A stretch of 64,000 nt of DNA, taken from NCBI GenBank assembly GCA_900319235.1, contig ONNR01000030.1:1-64000 (forward strand), written 5' to 3'. The position numbers were made by a program, and so were the translations under genes. The notes beneath the pieces are model-generated. The model was not told the origin of the DNA and did no database searches. It was given only the letters and a program-made list of their open reading frames with translations. The stretch comes from an uncultured Prevotellaceae bacterium. Lineage in GTDB: Bacteria > Bacteroidota > Bacteroidia > Bacteroidales > UBA3663. Position 1 is the first letter of the stretch. Each line of letters starts with the position of its first letter. This document shows, piece by piece, positions 34,921 to 42,826 of this stretch.

Positions 34921-35871
34921 CTATTCTGACATATTCTTTATGTAAGGTAACTCGGGAATCTTGTTGAAGCCATAAAGCGCCTGTGCATTGAGGCCAAGGA
35001 ATTTCTCCTTCTCCTCTTCGGTGAGCAGATGCTCAGGGTCTTTGAGCACGAAGTCGTACGACATCTTATAGGTGATGGCGGTGATGGTGCGCGGATAGTC
35101 GGAACCCCACATCAACTTGTCAGCACCCACCAGATCCATAGCTTCACGGATGGCGCGCACAGCACCACAGAACGGATAGAACTCCGAATTGAAGAGCCAC
35201 GTAATGCCACCACTCTCCACGTAGACGTTATCGTAGCGTGCCAACTTTATCTGCTCCTGCCAACCCGGACGGGTAACCATACCGAAATGTCCGATGACGA
35301 CCTTCAGTCGCGGACAAGTTTGGATAATCTCCTCCATCTGCTTCACGTGATAATCGCCATCGTAAAGACAGATAGAGAGGAAGCCCTTGTTATCCTGCAG
35401 ATAATGATAGACGTCCATCATCTCGGGACTGTTGATCTCCAGTTCACCAGGAGCGAACAGACGATGTCCCGGCAATGCGATGCCACGGGACCCGTTCTCA
35501 AATAGCTGCTTGGTCTGCGTCAGCGGGTCCATAAGGCCACGAGCACGTCGCTGCACAGGACGCAGCTCAGGCATTGCATAGCAGAAGAACCGATTGGGAT
35601 GACGCTGCATCACTTCGAGCAGGTAGTCGTTCTGCATGCCATCGATAATCTCCTGTACCACCACGGCTCCGCCCACCTGGGCATAGTCCATATTGCTGAG
35701 GAAGATTTCGGCACTGTTCTGTCCGTCAATCATGAACGGAGGAAGCATCTGCACCTCTTCGCCAAAGAATGTGCTGCGCGAGCCATTGGGCGAAAGAGTA
35801 CGTATGGGCTGGCCATCAACAATCGTATTCTGGCGCATCCACAGGTGGCTATGTGCATCAATAATTACCAT
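34921..35871 (-). CDS. amidohydrolase family (TIM-barrel) hydrolase
   Basis: A 316-residue metal-dependent hydrolase. It opens with IIDAHSHLW, the first metal-binding motif, and contains VVIGHFGM and MWGSDYPRT (the late Asp). Family members of this type include sugar lactonases and decarboxylases. Between an aldo/keto reductase and an MDR dehydrogenase, a lactonase role in sugar oxidation is a reasonable inference; the family also contains unrelated activities. Confidence 0.85.
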   Translation of the reverse strand: MVIIDAHSHLWMRQNTIVDGQPIRTLSPNGSRSTFFGEEVQMLPPFMIDGQNSAEIFLSNMDYAQVGGAVVVQEIIDGMQNDYLLEVMQRHPNRFFCYAMPELRPVQRRARGLMDPLTQTKQLFENGSRGIALPGHRLFAPGELEINSPEMMDVYHYLQDNKGFLSICLYDGDYHVKQMEEIIQTCPRLKVVIGHFGMVTRPGWQEQIKLARYDNVYVESGGITWLFNSEFYPFCGAVRAIREAMDLVGADKLMWGSDYPRTITAITYKMSYDFVLKDPEHLLTEEEKEKFLGLNAQALYGFNKIPELPYIKNMSE

Positions 35872-35892
35872 ATCTAAATCGATTTAATAATT

Positions 35893-35976
35893 TTGGGGGG
35901 ATTCGGAATTTCGGAATACCGATATAACGTTATAACGGAATACCCAAAGACCGTGAAACCGAAAAACCGAAAATCA
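35893..35976. repeat. CGGAATACC direct repeats around a 12-bp palindrome
   Basis: TTCGGAA units at 35902 and 35910, CGGAATACC at 35912 and 35936, and the perfect palindrome TATAACGTTATA (35923-35934) between them, then two AAACCGAAA units. The spacer lies between the aldo/keto reductase stop and the amidohydrolase start. Confidence 0.7.
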
Positions 35977-36924
35977 TCAACTGTTCTTCCAGCGCACACG
36001 CATCTGGTCACCGATGATCTTCTGCACTTCCCCAACCAATTCCCAATCAATGGGTTCGAGTGCATAATGCCAATTCTTCTCGACATTGGCAGGGTTGGCC
36101 GACGAGAAGAGCGTCGTGGCAATGCGAGGCGAAGAAATGGCATACTGGATGGCTAATTTCTCAATCGGATAACCCTTGGCGTTGCAATGAGCAACTGCCT
36201 TCTGGCAAGCCTCGACAAGTGCCTTAGGAGCGGGATGCCAATCGGGTACACCACGTGTGCTCAGCAATCCCATCGAAAGCGGCGAGGCATTGATGATGCC
36301 CACATTGTGCTGTTCGAAGAAGTCGAAATATTCGTTCAGCAACTCGTCGTTGAGCGAATAGTGACAGAAGCAGAGCGTAGCCTCAACCGTTCCTGCCGGA
36401 ACATGTTCGATGACCCAGCGGATATTCTCGGGCTGCAGGTCGGTGATGCCTACATGGCTAACGACGCCTTCATCGCGCAATTCACAAAGCGCAGGCAAGG
36501 TCTCGTCGCAAACCTTCTGTAGTCCACCCGGAAGATCGGCCTGGAACTCGATGTCGTGCACATTGATGAGGTCGATATGATCGATATTGAGACGCTCCAT
36601 CGACTCATATACACTCTCCTTGGCACGCTTGGCAGAATAGTCCCATGTATTGACTCCATCCTTGCCGTAGCGTCCCACCTTGGTCGAAAGGTAATACTTG
36701 CCGCGAGGTATCTCTTTGAGGGCCTTTCCTAGCACCGTCTCGGCCTTATAGTGGCCATAGTAAGGACTCACGTCGATGAAATTCATGCCCAATTCAACAG
36801 CAGTAAAAACTGCCTCAAGGGCATCAGCTTCCTTGACACTATGGAACACACCGCCAAGCGACGAAGCTCCAAAACTGAGTTGCGAGACCTTCATACCGGT
36901 CTTGCCGATTTCGTTGTAGTTCAT
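35977..36924 (-). CDS. aldo/keto reductase (L-galactose/aldose dehydrogenase-like)
   Basis: A 315-residue NAD(P)-dependent oxidoreductase. The catalytic tetrad is visible: Asp in FIDVSPYYGHYKAE with Tyr, Lys in YLSTKVGRYG, and His in DLINVHDIEF. The style FGASSLGGVFHSV and the WDYSAKRAKESVYESMERL segment resemble L-galactose and D-threo-aldose 1-dehydrogenases, which oxidise sugars such as L-fucose to lactones. First gene of the operon with the amidohydrolase and MDR dehydrogenase, starting close to lgt. Confidence 0.9.
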   Translation of the reverse strand: MNYNEIGKTGMKVSQLSFGASSLGGVFHSVKEADALEAVFTAVELGMNFIDVSPYYGHYKAETVLGKALKEIPRGKYYLSTKVGRYGKDGVNTWDYSAKRAKESVYESMERLNIDHIDLINVHDIEFQADLPGGLQKVCDETLPALCELRDEGVVSHVGITDLQPENIRWVIEHVPAGTVEATLCFCHYSLNDELLNEYFDFFEQHNVGIINASPLSMGLLSTRGVPDWHPAPKALVEACQKAVAHCNAKGYPIEKLAIQYAISSPRIATTLFSSANPANVEKNWHYALEPIDWELVGEVQKIIGDQMRVRWKNS

Positions 36925-36945
36925 ACGTTAAATTAACAATAAACA

Positions 36946-37794
36946 CTATCTTTTGTGTACAATGGGACTATAACCCTCCACAGCAGGCGACTTCATACCG
37001 CGCCAGACGAGCCAGATACCCAGCAGAACGAATGGGATGGAAAGGAGTTGCCCCATGTCGAGCAGCATATTCTCTTCGAAAGCCTCCTGAACGTTCTTCA
37101 GATATTCGATGAAGAAACGCGAGCCAAAGATACCGATCATAAATGTGCCGAAGATGACACCGCGATGCTTGCCTGCATCGGTGAACTTGTACTGATACCA
37201 GCAGATGAAGAAGACGGCAAGATAGGCCAAGGCCTCGTAGATCTGCGTAGGATGCGAAGGGTTGCAGAAAATGGGCTCTGCTCCGCGCTCCCACTGGGGA
37301 ATATTCTGGATGAATCGGAAGCCCCAAGGCAGGGCTGTCTCGTGTCCGTAGATCTCGTGGTTGAAGAGATTACCCATACGAATCAGACACGCCACCGGAG
37401 CCACAGCTATCGAGAGTCGATCGAGCAACCACAACTTCGACAGCCGGTCCTTATTGGCATAATAGAGCACACACAGAATCACACCGATGGTGCCACCATG
37501 CGAGGCGAGTCCGCCCTTCCAGGTCTTGAAGATTTCAAGCGGATGGGCAAGATAATAATCAGGATCGTAGAAGAAGCAATGCCCAAGGCGCGCTCCAATT
37601 ATCGTGCCAATAAAGGTAGCAAGGAAAAGGTAATAGACACGCTCAGGATCGAGCCCTTCACGTCGATAGATCCACTCCATGATCTTGATGCCGATAAAAA
37701 AGCCCACGATGAACATCAGGGCATACCAGCGCAAGGCAAACCAGCCAACCTGAAAGATGACCGGATGGGCAGTCCAAGTAATTTCTAACAACAT
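36946..37794 (-). CDS. lgt: prolipoprotein diacylglyceryl transferase
   Basis: A 282-residue inner-membrane enzyme that attaches diacylglycerol to the lipobox cysteine of prolipoproteins. Hallmarks are HGGTIGVIL, the signature region DRLSIAVAPVACLIRMGNLFNHEIYG with the catalytic Arg, and HPTQIYEALAYL. About seven transmembrane helices. ATG 37794 is chosen because a perfect promoter at 37825-37855 gives a start near 37819; a longer upstream frame is excluded. Several predicted lipoproteins in this window would be its substrates. Confidence 0.95.
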   Translation of the reverse strand: MLLEITWTAHPVIFQVGWFALRWYALMFIVGFFIGIKIMEWIYRREGLDPERVYYLFLATFIGTIIGARLGHCFFYDPDYYLAHPLEIFKTWKGGLASHGGTIGVILCVLYYANKDRLSKLWLLDRLSIAVAPVACLIRMGNLFNHEIYGHETALPWGFRFIQNIPQWERGAEPIFCNPSHPTQIYEALAYLAVFFICWYQYKFTDAGKHRGVIFGTFMIGIFGSRFFIEYLKNVQEAFEENMLLDMGQLLSIPFVLLGIWLVWRGMKSPAVEGYSPIVHKR

Positions 37795-37824
37795 TTCTTT
37801 TTTTATTTTTCGTAAATTTTGGGG

Positions 37825-37855
37825 CAAAGATACACAATTTTTCAGTAATTGCAAA
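37825..37855 (-). promoter_or_regulatory. Bacteroidetes-type promoter for lgt
   Basis: Minus-strand -33 TTTG (37855-37852) and -7 TATCTTTG (37832-37825), spacing 19 nt. Leader about 25 nt. Confidence 0.75.
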
Positions 37856-37871
37856 ACTTTTGAACAAAATA

Positions 37872-37903
37872 TTTGGCAGAACAAAAAAAATCCACTAACT
37901 TTG
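37872..37903 (+). promoter_or_regulatory. Bacteroidetes-type promoter for the cytidylate-kinase-like/xseA operon
   Basis: -33 TTTG (37872-37875) and -7 TAACTTTG (37896-37903), spacing 20 nt, 38 bp before the ATG. Back-to-back with the lgt promoter. Confidence 0.75.
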
Positions 37904-37940
37904 CCACACTTAAACATAATTTTAAGGTTTCATCTAAACC

Positions 37941-38555
37941 ATGCTCGAAAAAAAAGTAATCATCAGCCTGGGTCGCCAGTTTGGAAGCGGTGGCCAACAG
38001 ACAGGCAAACGTCTGGCCGAAATCCTTGGCATCGACTATTACGACCGTGAACTCATCGACGAAATTGCACGCACCAGCGGCCTCGATCCCGAATATGTGG
38101 CCAAGCATGACGAGAAGGCTCCTGGCTTCTTCGACTATGCCTTGGCTGGTCGCATCGGCTCGCCTCACCTCTTCGGCTCTTCACAAAGTTTTGTAATGCT
38201 CAGCAACACCTTGAAGCAGTTGGCTGCCGAGAAGTCGTGCCTCATCGTAGGTCGTACTGCCGACTACATCTTGCGCGAAGAGCCCAACCTCATCAAACTC
38301 TTCATCCATGCGCCCTACAAATACCGCATCCGCTTCCTTTGCAAGGAGCGTGGCATCACTGCCGACGAAGCCGATGACCTGATTGTCAAGAACGACCGCG
38401 AGCGTTCGCGATTCTACGACTTCTTTACTGACAAGACATGGGGACAGGCCGACTCATACGACCTCTGTGTCGATGTGACCAAACTAGGAGGAGAAGAGAA
38501 TACTGCCCAGTTCCTGGCCGACTACGTACGTAGGCGCATGGAGCGTTTCGAATAA
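37941..38555 (+). CDS. cytidylate kinase-like P-loop protein
   Basis: A 204-residue P-loop kinase-like protein. The start KKVIISLGRQFGSGGQQTGKRLAE holds an atypical Walker A (GRQFGSGGQQTG), and DYYDRELIDEIA and RTADYILREEPN match the cytidylate-kinase-like family common in Bacteroidetes and Firmicutes beside, not instead of, true Cmk. Substrate is unproven. It begins the operon with xseA, 5 bp downstream. Confidence 0.85.
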   Translation: MLEKKVIISLGRQFGSGGQQTGKRLAEILGIDYYDRELIDEIARTSGLDPEYVAKHDEKAPGFFDYALAGRIGSPHLFGSSQSFVMLSNTLKQLAAEKSCLIVGRTADYILREEPNLIKLFIHAPYKYRIRFLCKERGITADEADDLIVKNDRERSRFYDFFTDKTWGQADSYDLCVDVTKLGGEENTAQFLADYVRRRMERFE

Positions 38556-38560
38556 TCGCG

Positions 38561-39892
38561 ATGGCACTCCGGGCTTCAAAGGTGCAGCAGGGTGACGAGA
38601 AAGACCCGTTGTCGCTGCACGAACTCACCCGTCGCATTGCTGCTGTGGTGAACGAAGGCTTCGCCGATCCTCTTTGGGTCGTTGCGGAGCTTTCTGACGT
38701 GCGTGTAGCTTCCAATGGCCATTGCTATATGACCCTCGTCGAGAAGGAACCCCGACGTGGCACGACTCTGGCTTCTGTGCGTGGAATGATATGGTCCAAC
38801 CGCTGGTGGCTCTTGCGCGACAGTTTCGCAGAGCAGACAGGGCAACAATTCGCCACGGGTCTCAAGGTCATGATCCTTGTGCAGGTCACGATGCACGAGC
38901 AATATGGTCTTAGCCTCAACATCCTCGACATTGACCCCACCTACACCCTAGGCGAGATGGCACGACGCCGCATGGAGATACTCCGTCAGCTCAAGGAGGA
39001 CGGCATCATCGACATGAACCGAGAACTCCCGTTCCCCGTTCTTCCTCAAAGAATAGCCATCATCAGTGCCGAAGGAGCAGCAGGCTATGGCGACTTTATG
39101 AAACAACTCGCCAATAATGCCTATGGTCTGAAGTTCTACGCCCACCTCTTCCCCGCCACGATGCAGGGTCAGCAGACCGAGCCATCGGTAATTGCCGCTT
39201 TAGACAGAATCAACGAGGTCGAGGACCTGTTCGATGTAGTTGTCATCATCCGTGGAGGCGGTGCCACCGTCGAACTGGCATCATTCGACAGTTATCTCCT
39301 TGCCTCCTACGTTGCTCAATTTCCCCTTCCCGTCATTGTGGGCATCGGCCATGACCGCGACGAGACGGTGCTTGATCATGTGGCCCACACTTCAGTCAAA
39401 ACGCCCACTGCTGCCGCTGCCTTCCTCATCGACGCATTGTACCTGCAGATGCAAAAAGTCCTCGACCTTCAGGAGGAAATCAAGGACAATTTGCAGCAAA
39501 GAATGGACCTCGAACGTCAACGCTTGCAACGGTTGGGCAATGCTGTCCGCAACACACATGTGATGCTTACGCAACAGATTAGCCGTTTGGACATAATCGG
39601 TCAAAGGATTCAAAGTGCAAGTCGACAAATGCTCAGCAACGGGAGCAACACACTCGACACGTTCCGACAGGCTATCCAAATGCTTTCCCGACAACGTATA
39701 CAGCGCGAAAAAGACAAGTTGGAATTCATCGACCGCACCATACAACTGGCACAACCCGACAACATCCTCAAGCGCGGCTTTTCCATTACCCGCCTCGATG
39801 GTCATGCCGTCAAGTCAGCCGCCTCAGTGCCTCCAGGCTCCACTCTTACGATCCAAACAGCTGACGGCACACTCACCGCCGAATCAAAATAG
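38561..39892 (+). CDS. xseA: exodeoxyribonuclease VII large subunit
   Basis: A 443-residue nuclease subunit. The N-terminal OB-fold (about 20-120; WVVAELSDVRVASNGHCYMTLVEK), the catalytic core with IISAEGAAGYGDFM, RGGGATVELASFD, IGHDRDETVLDHVAH and TPTAAAAFL, then a long coiled coil and a C-terminal strand RGFSITRLDG are all in order. Exo VII degrades single-stranded DNA in repair and recombination. No xseB small-subunit gene follows, although the two are often adjacent; a terminator begins at the stop codon. Confidence 0.94.
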   Translation: MALRASKVQQGDEKDPLSLHELTRRIAAVVNEGFADPLWVVAELSDVRVASNGHCYMTLVEKEPRRGTTLASVRGMIWSNRWWLLRDSFAEQTGQQFATGLKVMILVQVTMHEQYGLSLNILDIDPTYTLGEMARRRMEILRQLKEDGIIDMNRELPFPVLPQRIAIISAEGAAGYGDFMKQLANNAYGLKFYAHLFPATMQGQQTEPSVIAALDRINEVEDLFDVVVIIRGGGATVELASFDSYLLASYVAQFPLPVIVGIGHDRDETVLDHVAHTSVKTPTAAAAFLIDALYLQMQKVLDLQEEIKDNLQQRMDLERQRLQRLGNAVRNTHVMLTQQISRLDIIGQRIQSASRQMLSNGSNTLDTFRQAIQMLSRQRIQREKDKLEFIDRTIQLAQPDNILKRGFSITRLDGHAVKSAASVPPGSTLTIQTADGTLTAESK

Positions 39893-39912
39893 GCAGCCAA
39901 AAATGGCTGCCT
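39891..39912 (+). terminator. terminator after xseA, formed by a GCAGCC...GGCTGC palindrome
   Basis: AGGCAGCCA (39891-39899) pairs with TGGCTGCCT (39904-39912) around AAAA, followed by ATTTTG. The stem includes the last bases of the stop codon. Its core, GCAGCC-N6-GGCTGC, belongs to the dispersed palindrome family. Confidence 0.8.
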
Positions 39913-39934
39913 ATTTTGTCCCGTATTTCTCGTT

Positions 39935-39952
39935 GCAGTCATGTTTGGCTGC
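39935..39952. repeat. dispersed palindrome copy (GCAGTC-N6-GGCTGC)
   Basis: A second copy of the palindrome, 42 bp after the one in the xseA terminator and 6 bp from the helicase stop codon. One arm has a G-T mismatch. Confidence 0.6.
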
Positions 39953-39957
39953 TCCGA

Positions 39958-41859
39958 TCACCTTTTTCCTCTCTTACGTCCCTTCTCTCCACGGAACTTC
40001 TCGAAAGGCATGTGTTCTGCCTCATCCAAACGCTGGGCACGTTTCTTTTCCGATGGTTTTTCCTCGTCGTGATGTTCCTCATTCGCCGGCATAACCACCA
40101 CCTTTCGACCGTGCCAGTCGGCACCATTCATATCCTTGATGACGAAACGAGCATCCTGCTCCGGCACCTCGAAGTATGAGAAGTTGGTCAGAAGGTCGAT
40201 TCGTCCCATCTCGATGCGATGGTGTACGTTGGCATTCATCAGTCCGATGAGTTGCTTGGGGAAGATACCGTCGCGCTTGCCAAGGTTGATGAACAGTCGT
40301 GCATAGCCTGGCTCGGCCTGCGTATTCGCTCCATTATAGACACGTGCATACGAAGCGTTGCGTGCACCTTCGCCGGTGTGTGCAGTGGCCTTCTTCTCGC
40401 GCTTGGGTTTCTCTTCGGGAATATCGAGATTCTCCGAACCCTTGTAGAACTCGAGCATTCGGTTGAACTCCAACGAGACGATGCGCTTCACCAGATCCTC
40501 GGCCGAGAGCCATCCCAGTTTCTTGAGCACAGGATCGAGATATTTCTCGACCTCCTCTTCGTTCACGACCACTTTCTCCAGTCGGTCGGCAAGGCCGAAG
40601 AGTTGCTTCTCGATGATGCGTTCAGTGGTAGGCATCAACCCCTTCTCGAAGGTCTTGCCAATCATGCGCTCGATGTCATTCAGGCGACGACGTTCCTTGA
40701 TGTGAACGATACAGATCGATGTTCCCTTCTTGCCGGCACGGCCAGTACGACCCGAACGATGGGTATAGACCTCGATGTCGTCGGGCAAACCATAGTTGAT
40801 GACGTGCGTCAGGTCATCGACATCCAGTCCACGTGCTGCCACATCAGTGGCGACAAGCAGTTGCAGATGGCGGGTGCGGAACTTGCGCATCACCAGGTCG
40901 CGCTGCTCCTGCGAAAGGTCGCCATGCAGTGCGTCGCAGTTGTAGCCTTCGTCCATCAGGTTCTTGGCTATCTCCTGTGTCTCAAGTTTGGTGCGGCAGA
41001 AGATGATGCCATAGATGCTCGGGTAGAAATCCACAATGCGCTTTAGGGCAGCATATTTGTCCTTGGCATGCACGAGATAATACACATGGTTCACATTGGC
41101 TGCACCTTCATTCTTGTGGCCGATGGTGACCTCCACGGGATTGTGCATATAGTTTTTTGCAATCTCTGCAATTGCCTTCGGCATAGTGGCGCTAAAGAGC
41201 ATCGTGCGATGCTTCTCGGGCAAGTTCGAAAGGATAGTCTCGATATCCTCCTGGAAGCCCATCGACAACATCTCGTCGGCCTCATCAAGCACCAGCGTCT
41301 TCACTTCGTTCAGGCGCACTGCTCCACGGTTCACAAGGTCAATCAGTCGGCCAGGTGTAGCCACTACCACATGTACGCCACGCTTCAAGGCTCCAATCTG
41401 GCTGCCTATCGACGAACCACCGTACACGGGAAGGATGGCAATGCCGCGCAGGTATTTCGAGTAGTCCTGCAGGTCAGAAGCAATCTGCAGGCAAAGTTCA
41501 CGAGTAGGAGCCAACACCAGCGCCTGTGGCTGCGGAGCATCCTCCGGATCCATCCATTTGCCGGTCTTGAAATCCTTCTTGATCTGGTAATCGCTGTAAA
41601 TGGGAACAATATCAACGCTCTGCAGCAGGGGAAGGCCGAAGGCAGCGGTCTTGCCCGTACCTGTCTGAGCCAGGCCTACCACGTCGCGTCCTTCTTCGCT
41701 CAAGATGACGGGAATGATCTGTTCCTGAATGGGCATAGGGTGTTCGTAGCCAAGTTCCTCGATGGCACGAAGCAGGGGATACTGGATGCCGAGTTCTTCG
41801 AACGACGAGAAACGGCTCGTAACTTCACTGGTTGATGTAGTATTCTGTATTTCTTCCAT
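39958..41859 (-). CDS. DEAD-box ATP-dependent RNA helicase (DeaD/CsdA-like)
   Basis: A 633-residue RNA helicase. Motifs in order: Q-motif region near GYEHPMPIQEQIIP, Walker A AQTGTGKT, PTRELCLQI, TPGRL, DEAD box (VLDEADEML), SAT, RGLDVDDLTHVINY and HRSGRTGRAGK. The C-terminal part (about 480-590) carries a DbpA-type RNA-binding domain (ARLFINLGKRDGIFPKQLIGLMN) and a basic tail. Such proteins remodel ribosomal RNA during assembly, often in the cold. ATG 41859 lies only 14 nt downstream of a strong terminator, so expression requires read-through of the 5S-like leader upstream. Confidence 0.95.
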   Translation of the reverse strand: MEEIQNTTSTSEVTSRFSSFEELGIQYPLLRAIEELGYEHPMPIQEQIIPVILSEEGRDVVGLAQTGTGKTAAFGLPLLQSVDIVPIYSDYQIKKDFKTGKWMDPEDAPQPQALVLAPTRELCLQIASDLQDYSKYLRGIAILPVYGGSSIGSQIGALKRGVHVVVATPGRLIDLVNRGAVRLNEVKTLVLDEADEMLSMGFQEDIETILSNLPEKHRTMLFSATMPKAIAEIAKNYMHNPVEVTIGHKNEGAANVNHVYYLVHAKDKYAALKRIVDFYPSIYGIIFCRTKLETQEIAKNLMDEGYNCDALHGDLSQEQRDLVMRKFRTRHLQLLVATDVAARGLDVDDLTHVINYGLPDDIEVYTHRSGRTGRAGKKGTSICIVHIKERRRLNDIERMIGKTFEKGLMPTTERIIEKQLFGLADRLEKVVVNEEEVEKYLDPVLKKLGWLSAEDLVKRIVSLEFNRMLEFYKGSENLDIPEEKPKREKKATAHTGEGARNASYARVYNGANTQAEPGYARLFINLGKRDGIFPKQLIGLMNANVHHRIEMGRIDLLTNFSYFEVPEQDARFVIKDMNGADWHGRKVVVMPANEEHHDEEKPSEKKRAQRLDEAEHMPFEKFRGEKGRKRGKR

Positions 41860-41867
41860 AATTTTAC

Positions 41868-41900
41868 AAAAAAGAGTCTGGACTATAGCTGTCCAGACTC
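41868..41900 (-). terminator. strong intrinsic terminator immediately before the helicase ATG
   Basis: On the minus strand GAGTCTGGAC (41900-41891) pairs perfectly with GTCCAGACTC (41883-41874) around AGCTATA, followed by six T residues (41873-41868). The helicase ATG begins at 41859, leaving no room for a promoter in between. Confidence 0.9.
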
Positions 41901-41904
41901 CTGT

Positions 41905-42015
41905 AAGGTGGCGGCTTCCTACTCTCCCGCTTTCGCAGTACCATCGGCGTTACAAGGTTTAACTTCTCTGTTCGGAATGGTAAGAGGTGGAGCCCTTGTG
42001 TTTCTCTGTTTTAGC
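41905..42015 (-). ncRNA. 5S-rRNA-like RNA (leader element of the DEAD-box helicase gene)
   Basis: The minus-strand transcript matches bacterial 5S rRNA over about 90 nt: CCACCTC, ACCATTCCGAACAGAGAAG, TTAAAC, CGCCGATGGTACTGC, GGGAGAGTAGG and the 3' strand AGCCGCC are all in order and spacing. Helix II is intact (ACAAGG with CCTTGT). Helix I is not: the 5' end reads GCTAAAACAGAG where a strand complementary to AGCCGCC is expected. It has its own perfect promoter, no 16S or 23S nearby, and a terminator right behind it. Best read as a 5S mimic in the helicase leader; an orphan or decayed 5S gene is the alternative. Confidence 0.75.
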
Positions 42016-42019
42016 GGCG

Positions 42020-42051
42020 CAAAGATAGTGTAAATCCTCCAATTGGCCAAA
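42020..42051 (-). promoter_or_regulatory. Bacteroidetes-type promoter for the 5S-like leader and helicase
   Basis: Minus-strand -33 TTTG (42051-42048) and -7 TATCTTTG (42027-42020), spacing 20 nt. Predicted start near 42015. Confidence 0.8.
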
Positions 42052-42132
42052 CATCTAACGGACATTTTTCAAAAACATGAAGATTTCACGTCTCTCACAC
42101 CATCGTTTGGCATTCGCACATAACATCTAAGA

Positions 42133-42678
42133 TTAATCCAAACTCAAATCTGGTGCCGCAGCAGCCTGTTCCTTCAGGTATTCGGCAGCCCAATACTGAT
42201 AGTGTTGCGGCATGGGTGTAATGATGCGATCGATGGCTTCCTGGTCGAGTTTCTTGATAAGTTTGGCGGGTACACCTCCCCATAGTTCGCCCGGGCCAAT
42301 ATGGGTACCCGAAAGCACTAGTGCACCTGCTGCCACCACCGATCCCGAGTCGACTTTCACATTGTCGAGCACTGTTGCTCCCATTCCGATGAGCACATTG
42401 TCTGCAATCTTGCATCCATGCAGGCACACATTGTGACCCACTGTCACATCGTTGCCAATCTCTATGTAAGCGTCGCCTTCTGCACAATGCAGGCATGTGC
42501 AGTCCTGTATCGACACACGATCACCTATACGTATCCTGTTGACGTCACCGCGTATCACCGCACTGTACCACACGCTGCTCTCCCGACCGATCACTACGTC
42601 ACCGATCACTGCTGCCGTCTCTGCCACAAAGGTGCCCTCTCCAATCCGGGGCCAATAGCCATGAAGTTGCTGTATCAT
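42133..42678 (-). CDS. gamma-class carbonic anhydrase-like hexapeptide protein
   Basis: A 181-residue left-handed beta-helix protein. The N-terminal PRIGEGTFVAETAAVIGDVVIG and repeated V-x-I-G-x hexapeptides are typical, and histidines in CLHCAEG and VGHNVCLHGC correspond to the zinc ligands of the gamma carbonic anhydrase group. Many homologues show little or no activity, so catalysis is unproven. ATG 42678 is used, 13 nt behind the predicted transcription start. Monocistronic; not linked to the beta-class enzyme at 11015. Confidence 0.9.
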   Translation of the reverse strand: MIQQLHGYWPRIGEGTFVAETAAVIGDVVIGRESSVWYSAVIRGDVNRIRIGDRVSIQDCTCLHCAEGDAYIEIGNDVTVGHNVCLHGCKIADNVLIGMGATVLDNVKVDSGSVVAAGALVLSGTHIGPGELWGGVPAKLIKKLDQEAIDRIITPMPQHYQYWAAEYLKEQAAAAPDLSLD

Positions 42679-42696
42679 GTTTCTTTTTTTTGGCTG

Positions 42697-42728
42697 CAAA
42701 ATTAACAAATAAATCCCAACCCGCCAAA
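42697..42728 (-). promoter_or_regulatory. Bacteroidetes-type promoter for gamma carbonic anhydrase
   Basis: Minus-strand -33 TTTG (42728-42725) and -7 TAATTTTG (42704-42697), spacing 20 nt. Confidence 0.7.
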
Positions 42729-42763
42729 AAAGTCATACACAAATTTAAATTATTACCCAATAA

Positions 42764-42795
42764 TTTGGCCAAATGGAAAGAATTGGCTATCTTTG
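42764..42795 (+). promoter_or_regulatory. Bacteroidetes-type promoter for the 82-residue gene
   Basis: -33 TTTG (42764-42767) and -7 TATCTTTG (42788-42795), spacing 20 nt. Start near 42801 favours ATG 42827 as the translation start. Confidence 0.75.
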
Positions 42796-42826
42796 CCGCC
42801 AAGTTATGGTTCACACCCTCATAGCC

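Noticed and set aside
41905..42015. Ordinary functional 5S rRNA gene
   Set aside because: Not excluded, but disfavoured: helix I cannot form, no 16S or 23S is linked, and the terminator directly precedes a start codon.
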